Shown in pieces: positions 6,501 to 9,192 of a DNA stretch of 9,192 bases (position 1 is its first letter; the number at the start of each line of letters is the position of its first letter). The stretch spans positions 1 to 9,192 of the forward strand of contig JAAZXP010000042.1 in the NCBI GenBank assembly GCA_014240055.1, in the 5' to 3' direction. The notes beneath the pieces are model-generated. The model ran no database searches and was not told the DNA's origin. It saw only the letters and a list, made by a program, of their open reading frames with translations. Origin of the DNA: Methanobacteriota archaeon. Lineage in GTDB: Archaea; Thermoplasmatota; Poseidoniia; MGIII; CG-Epi1. The translations under genes and the position numbers were made by a program.

Positions 6501-6983
6501 GCCGAATATGGTCTAAGACACAGTGGAAGAGAAGTATTGTACGACGGGCAAACTGGCCGTCGAATAGATGCTGAAATTTTCATCGGCGTTATCTATTATC
6601 AGAAATTACATCACATGGTTTCCGGAAAACTACATGCCCGATCTCGTGGCCCTGTTCAATTATTGACCAGACAACCTACAGAAGGTAGAGCCCGTATGGG
6701 AGGTCTAAGATTCGGAGAAATGGAACGTGATTGTTTGATTGCTCACGGAGCTGCAATGGTTATCAAAGATCGTCTTTTAGATGAAAGTGATAAAACGGTT
6801 CAATACGTGGATAGTAAGTCAGGACATATTGGTTATCTAGACCGTAGAGGTGTTCTTACATCTCCAATGGGCGATAATACTTCCATTTACCCTGTTTCGA
6901 TGTCTTATGCATTTAAGTTGTTATTAGAGGAATTGAAATCGCTTGGAATTGCTGCAAGACTTAGATTGGAGGATTTATCATGA
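3519..6983 (+). CDS. rpoB: DNA-directed RNA polymerase subunit B (Rpo2), unsplit, zinc finger lost
   Basis: Second-largest catalytic subunit of the archaeal RNA polymerase (beta/Rpb2 equivalent). It is one chain of 1154 aa, unlike the split B''/B' of many methanogens. Conserved blocks in order are AFFKSRS and LGSFNDFLP (N-terminal), GGYFIVNGTERVLV (190-203), HPTQFGRLCPNETPEGQNCG (492-511), GYNMEDAL (768-775, acidic loop), GDKFASRHGQKGV with active-site Lys914 and Lys922, INPHAIPSRMTV, HARSRGPVQLLTRQPTEG (from 1039) and GGLRFGEMERD (1061-1071). The C-terminal clamp zinc finger has lost all four ligands: VCxxCG reads VDSKSG (Asp1098, Ser1101) and the following CPxC reads SPMG (Ser1115, Gly1118), although GHIGYLDRR between them is intact. 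Three starts are possible: 3519 (ATGA overlap with rpoH, used here), 3537 and 3555. The last has GAGG with the best spacing and would give 1142 aa, closer to family N-termini. The stop overlaps rpoA1. Confidence 0.98.
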   Translation: MIKGEKMNRGEYMNNNRQLIKAFFKSRSISGPSAALVNHQLGSFNDFLPHEKNAAPWMQRVVDNISVGADESLRGAIRLELGDLDVVVNLGKIRIGRPMVYEANGSTTESIPMMARLRNMTYAAPIYLNFTIVEEGIEIEEVEEEVGNMPVMVKSILCNLHRNYLTGEDSSDEEYKTGLKSKNEDPEDPGGYFIVNGTERVLVCLEDLAPNRVMVESEQRYARQTELAKVFSQREGFRALTVVEKKKDGILSVSIPVASGQVPLAILMMALGMESADDIMLQINPENKSEMQNLILANIEEVHNTEGIYTTQEALEYLERRFAAGQSKEYRRKRIDYILDNTLLPHLSTNFEARTKKAVFLGRMAREVLELHRGERKPDDKDHYANKRLKLAGNLMEELFRSGLQALLNDMKYQMERSYSKRKENRIHHAVRRDVLTNKIMHAMATGNWTGGRAGVSQLLDRTCNMATLSHLRRVISPLTRSQPHFEARDLHPTQFGRLCPNETPEGQNCGLVKNLALMVDVSENVPNDIVLESFEELDITSIDKGDSGGGKVYFNGDLIGTHKAPEDLVAEIRARRKKNLISDVVNVRYDESLNDVIINSDPGRIRRPLIVINRNNKMALKQRDVDNLVQGKYEWKHLIEAGVIEYIDAEEEENCLIALNEGALKSNKKTHQYSHMEVDPMVILGVATSNVPFPEHNSAPRCTMGAGMSKQSLGMGQANYRIRPDTRGHLLHYAQRPMLQTEAMKYNTLRKRPAGQNMVVAVMSYHGYNMEDALIFNRGSIDRGLGRSTFVRTYMSEERRYPGGQEDRFVIPGPEVRGARSEEAYFFLEEDGLIYPEIDLHGKEVLIGKTSPPRFLAEPTDFLSPQKVRESSLTVRHGEKGVVDSVMLSETENGSRIARIRVRDQRVPEMGDKFASRHGQKGVIGHMVPPEGMPFTEQGITPDLIINPHAIPSRMTVAHVLEMIGGKVGSMDGRPVDGSAFSGEKEVDLRTSLAEYGLRHSGREVLYDGQTGRRIDAEIFIGVIYYQKLHHMVSGKLHARSRGPVQLLTRQPTEGRARMGGLRFGEMERDCLIAHGAAMVIKDRLLDESDKTVQYVDSKSGHIGYLDRRGVLTSPMGDNTSIYPVSMSYAFKLLLEELKSLGIAARLRLEDLS
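3544..3547 (+). promoter_or_regulatory. Candidate ribosome binding site for an internal rpoB start at 3555
   Basis: GAGG lies 7 nt before the ATG at 3555, a better spacing than GGGTGA before 3537 (4 nt) or GGTGG before 3519 (4 nt). If used, RpoB begins MNNNRQLIKAFF, placing the conserved AFF about ten residues from the N-terminus as in other archaeal B subunits. Confidence 0.4.
6968..6972 (+). promoter_or_regulatory. Ribosome binding site of rpoA1
   Basis: GGAGG lies 7 nt before the ATG at 6980, inside the last codons of rpoB. It supports that start over the second in-frame ATG at 6989 and indicates coupled translation of rpoB and rpoA1. Confidence 0.8.
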
Positions 6984-9192
6984 GGGAAATGATACCAAAG
7001 AGAATTGGCAAAATTGATTTTGCTCTTATGGGGCCAAAAGAAGTTAGAAAATTATCAGCTACAAAAGTTATCACTGCAGATACCTATGACGATGATGGAT
7101 TCCCAATTCCTATGGGATTAATGGACTTGCATATGGGTGTTATTGAACCTGGATTGAGATGTAAGACTAGTGGCCGTAAAATGGATGAAGATCCTGGACA
7201 CTTTGGTCATATTGATTTAGCAATGCCAGTTATTCATGCTGGATATTCTAAAACTGTAAAAGATCTTATGAACGCAACCCATCCAAGTTCTGGCAGAATT
7301 ATGCTAACACAGGATAGGATTGATCATTACAATAAACAAATTCAAGCATTGATTGATTCAGATGCTGGAACTACTGTTACTATTGGCGGAATTACAAGAA
7401 GAGCTATTCGTGAAGCTGCAAAGGCAAAAACTTGTCCACACTGTGGTGAACCAAAAATTAAAGTTATGCTTGATAAGCCTACGACTTTCCGAGAAGAAGG
7501 ACGTAAATTAACTCCTAAAGAAGTTCGATCCCGTCTTGAAAAAATACCAGACTCAGACTTATTGTGTCTCGGATTTAATCCTAAGATAACAAGACCAGAA
7601 TACATGGTTCTAACTGTACTATCTGTGCCTCCAGTCCCAATGAGACCTTCTATTACTCTAGAATCTGGTGAGCGATCTGAGGATGACCTTACTCACAAAT
7701 TGGTAGATGTTCTAAGAATTAATCAACGTTTAAGAGAAAATAGAGATGCTGGAGCGCCTCAATTGATTGTTGAAGATCTTTGGGAATTGCTACAATATCA
7801 TATTACCACTTATTTCGATAATCAGACTGCAGGAATACCTACTGCAAGACATCGATCTGGAAGGCCACTGAAAACAATTGTACAACGATTAAAAGGTAAA
7901 GAAGGACGTTTCAGATCTAATTTATCTGGTAAACGCGTTAACTTCTCAGCCCGTACTGTGATTACACCTGATCCTTATTTGAGTATTAACCAAGTTGGAG
8001 TGCCTGAATTGGCAGCTCGTGAATTGACCGTACCTGTTAGAATTAATATTCATAATTTGTCTTTTATGAGAAATATAATTAAAGAGAACTTTATGCCAAG
8101 TGATCCTGATAAATATATTCCTGGAATAAATTATATGATTCGCCCAGATGGCCGAAGAGTTAAGTTAACCGAAGACAATTGGGAATTCAATCATGACCGT
8201 CTTGAACCTGGCTTTATTGTTGAAAGACACTTGATGGATGGAGATATTGTTCTATTCAATCGTCAGCCAAGTTTACACCGTATGTCAATGATGGCTCATG
8301 AAGTCCGGATAATGAAAGGAAAAACATTTAGAATAAATTTATGTGTTTGTCCACCTTATAATGCAGATTTCGACGGTGATGAGATGAATCTTCACGTTGT
8401 TCAATCTGAAGAAGCTCGAGCTGAAGCAAGAATTCTAATGAGAGTTCAAGAACATATTCGATCACCTCGTTTTGGAGGAGTAGTTATTGGAGCAATTCAC
8501 GATCACATCACAGGTATGTTCTTGCTAACATACGGAGAGGCAAGTTATGATATTGATCAAACTGTCCGAATTTTATCTCGTGTTGAATACAAAGGAGATT
8601 TACCAAAACCAGAATATCCTAAAGCCAAAGGCGGCGCAAGATGGTCTGGCAGACAAATTTTCTCAACCTTACTTCCAAAAGACATGAATTTGAAATATAA
8701 CTCTTCTGTTTATTTCGCAGATCGAAGTGCAGAAGAAAATGAAGAATTGGGAATGATTGTTGAAATTAAAAATGGAAACATGATTAGTGGGCCTGTTGAC
8801 GGTAATTCTATTTCTGCGTTTAAAGGTAAAATTTTAGAAGAAATTTCAAGATTGAAGGGTGCTGAGGCAGCTAGAGATTTCATTGATAAGGTAACTAGAC
8901 TGGCAGTTGGCGGACTTATGGAAACTGGATGTACAACTGGTATCGACGATGCTGATGTTCCAGAAGATGCATTATCTCAAATTTTTGCAGCCCAAAAGAA
9001 GACTGTTAGAAATGTTGATAAATTAGTAAAAACCTATAATGAAGGGAAATTACAACCGAGACCTGGTCGAAGTGCTGAAGAAACTTTAGAAGTGGAAATC
9101 ATGTCTTTACTTGGTCAAGTGCGTGATACTTCTGGAGAAATTGCAGGATGGCATCTTGGTATGGATAATTTCGCAGTTATCATGGCCCGTTC
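6980..9192 (+). CDS. rpoA1: DNA-directed RNA polymerase subunit A' (Rpo1N), partial, clamp zinc sites eroded
   Basis: Largest-subunit N-terminal part of the archaeal RNA polymerase (beta'/Rpb1 equivalent), open to the right edge (737 codons seen; 3' end missing). The N-terminus MREMIPKRIGKIDFALMGP and the ITADTYDDDGFPIPMGLMD block are typical. Further blocks are RPSITLESGERSEDDLTHKL, DAGAPQLIVEDLWELLQYH, RHRSGRPLKTIVQRLKGKEG, NLSGKRVNFSARTVI, FNRQPSLHRMS (426-436) and the Mg-binding catalytic loop NADFDGDEMN with Asp463, Asp465 and Asp467. The first clamp zinc site, normally CxxC-x6-CPGH, reads C61, S64, D71, H74. The second, normally ATCxxCGR plus CPHCG, reads H101/S104 plus C152/C155. It overlaps rpoB by ATGA and has a strong GGAGG site. 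Whether A'' is fused or separate cannot be seen; the window ends in the conserved region just before the expected SGARGS segment. Confidence 0.98.
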   Translation, partial: MREMIPKRIGKIDFALMGPKEVRKLSATKVITADTYDDDGFPIPMGLMDLHMGVIEPGLRCKTSGRKMDEDPGHFGHIDLAMPVIHAGYSKTVKDLMNATHPSSGRIMLTQDRIDHYNKQIQALIDSDAGTTVTIGGITRRAIREAAKAKTCPHCGEPKIKVMLDKPTTFREEGRKLTPKEVRSRLEKIPDSDLLCLGFNPKITRPEYMVLTVLSVPPVPMRPSITLESGERSEDDLTHKLVDVLRINQRLRENRDAGAPQLIVEDLWELLQYHITTYFDNQTAGIPTARHRSGRPLKTIVQRLKGKEGRFRSNLSGKRVNFSARTVITPDPYLSINQVGVPELAARELTVPVRINIHNLSFMRNIIKENFMPSDPDKYIPGINYMIRPDGRRVKLTEDNWEFNHDRLEPGFIVERHLMDGDIVLFNRQPSLHRMSMMAHEVRIMKGKTFRINLCVCPPYNADFDGDEMNLHVVQSEEARAEARILMRVQEHIRSPRFGGVVIGAIHDHITGMFLLTYGEASYDIDQTVRILSRVEYKGDLPKPEYPKAKGGARWSGRQIFSTLLPKDMNLKYNSSVYFADRSAEENEELGMIVEIKNGNMISGPVDGNSISAFKGKILEEISRLKGAEAARDFIDKVTRLAVGGLMETGCTTGIDDADVPEDALSQIFAAQKKTVRNVDKLVKTYNEGKLQPRPGRSAEETLEVEIMSLLGQVRDTSGEIAGWHLGMDNFAVIMAR

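Noticed and set aside
5797..6583. Plus- and minus-strand ORFs within the 3' half of rpoB
   Set aside because: They are out of frame with the catalytic blocks of RpoB, which account for this stretch fully.
3277..6983. Possible split of rpoB into B'' and B'
   Set aside because: The frame is continuous from N-terminal to C-terminal motifs with no internal stop and start, so RpoB is a single chain.
7342..7605. 87-codon minus-strand ORF inside rpoA1
   Set aside because: It is antisense to conserved RpoA1 sequence and has no independent support.
1..9192. CRISPR arrays, insertion sequences, attachment sites or intrinsic terminators
   Set aside because: I saw no regularly spaced direct repeats, transposase sequence, terminal inverted repeats or stem-plus-T-tract structures; both gene clusters run off the window before a terminator would be expected.

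Overview
The window is about 9.2 kb of AT-rich DNA from an archaeon. The archaeal assignment rests on a run of RNA polymerase genes in the archaeal order (rpoH, an unsplit rpoB, rpoA1) and on archaeal TATA-box promoters. An unsplit RpoB, low G+C, a secreted PHB-depolymerase-like esterase and bacterial/eukaryote-style sugar enzymes fit an uncultured planktonic member of the Thermoplasmatota, such as the marine group II/III (Poseidoniia) lineages. That lineage call is inference and was not tested by phylogeny.

Left half, minus strand (2875 down to 1): three genes read leftwards in a tight cluster. They are a pyrophosphate-dependent phosphofructokinase (pfp), a class I fructose-bisphosphate aldolase of the 'animal/plant' family (fba), and the first ~209 codons of a signal-peptide-bearing alpha/beta hydrolase of the PHB depolymerase/LpqC type, which runs off the left edge. 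Pfp and Fba catalyse consecutive steps (fructose-6-phosphate to fructose-1,6-bisphosphate to triose phosphates). Both reactions are reversible, so the pair can serve glycolysis and gluconeogenesis. The hydrolase appears to change reading frame just after its nucleophile motif.

Centre (2876-3114): a 239-bp divergent control region with a TATA box facing each way and a perfect 10-bp palindrome between them.

Right half, plus strand (3115 to 9192): tRNA-Lys(UUU) with an encoded CCA, then a possible 19-codon leader ORF whose stop abuts the next start, then rpoH, rpoB and rpoA1. The last is cut by the right edge. rpoH/rpoB and rpoB/rpoA1 each overlap by ATGA, and there is no obvious second promoter between the tRNA and rpoH, so tRNA and polymerase genes are probably one transcription unit.

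The most striking feature is in the polymerase. The zinc-binding residues of the clamp are lost or eroded at three separate sites. All four ligands are gone from the RpoB C-terminal zinc finger, two of four from the first RpoA1 site, and two of four are changed in the second RpoA1 site. The flanking sequence and catalytic motifs stay highly conserved.
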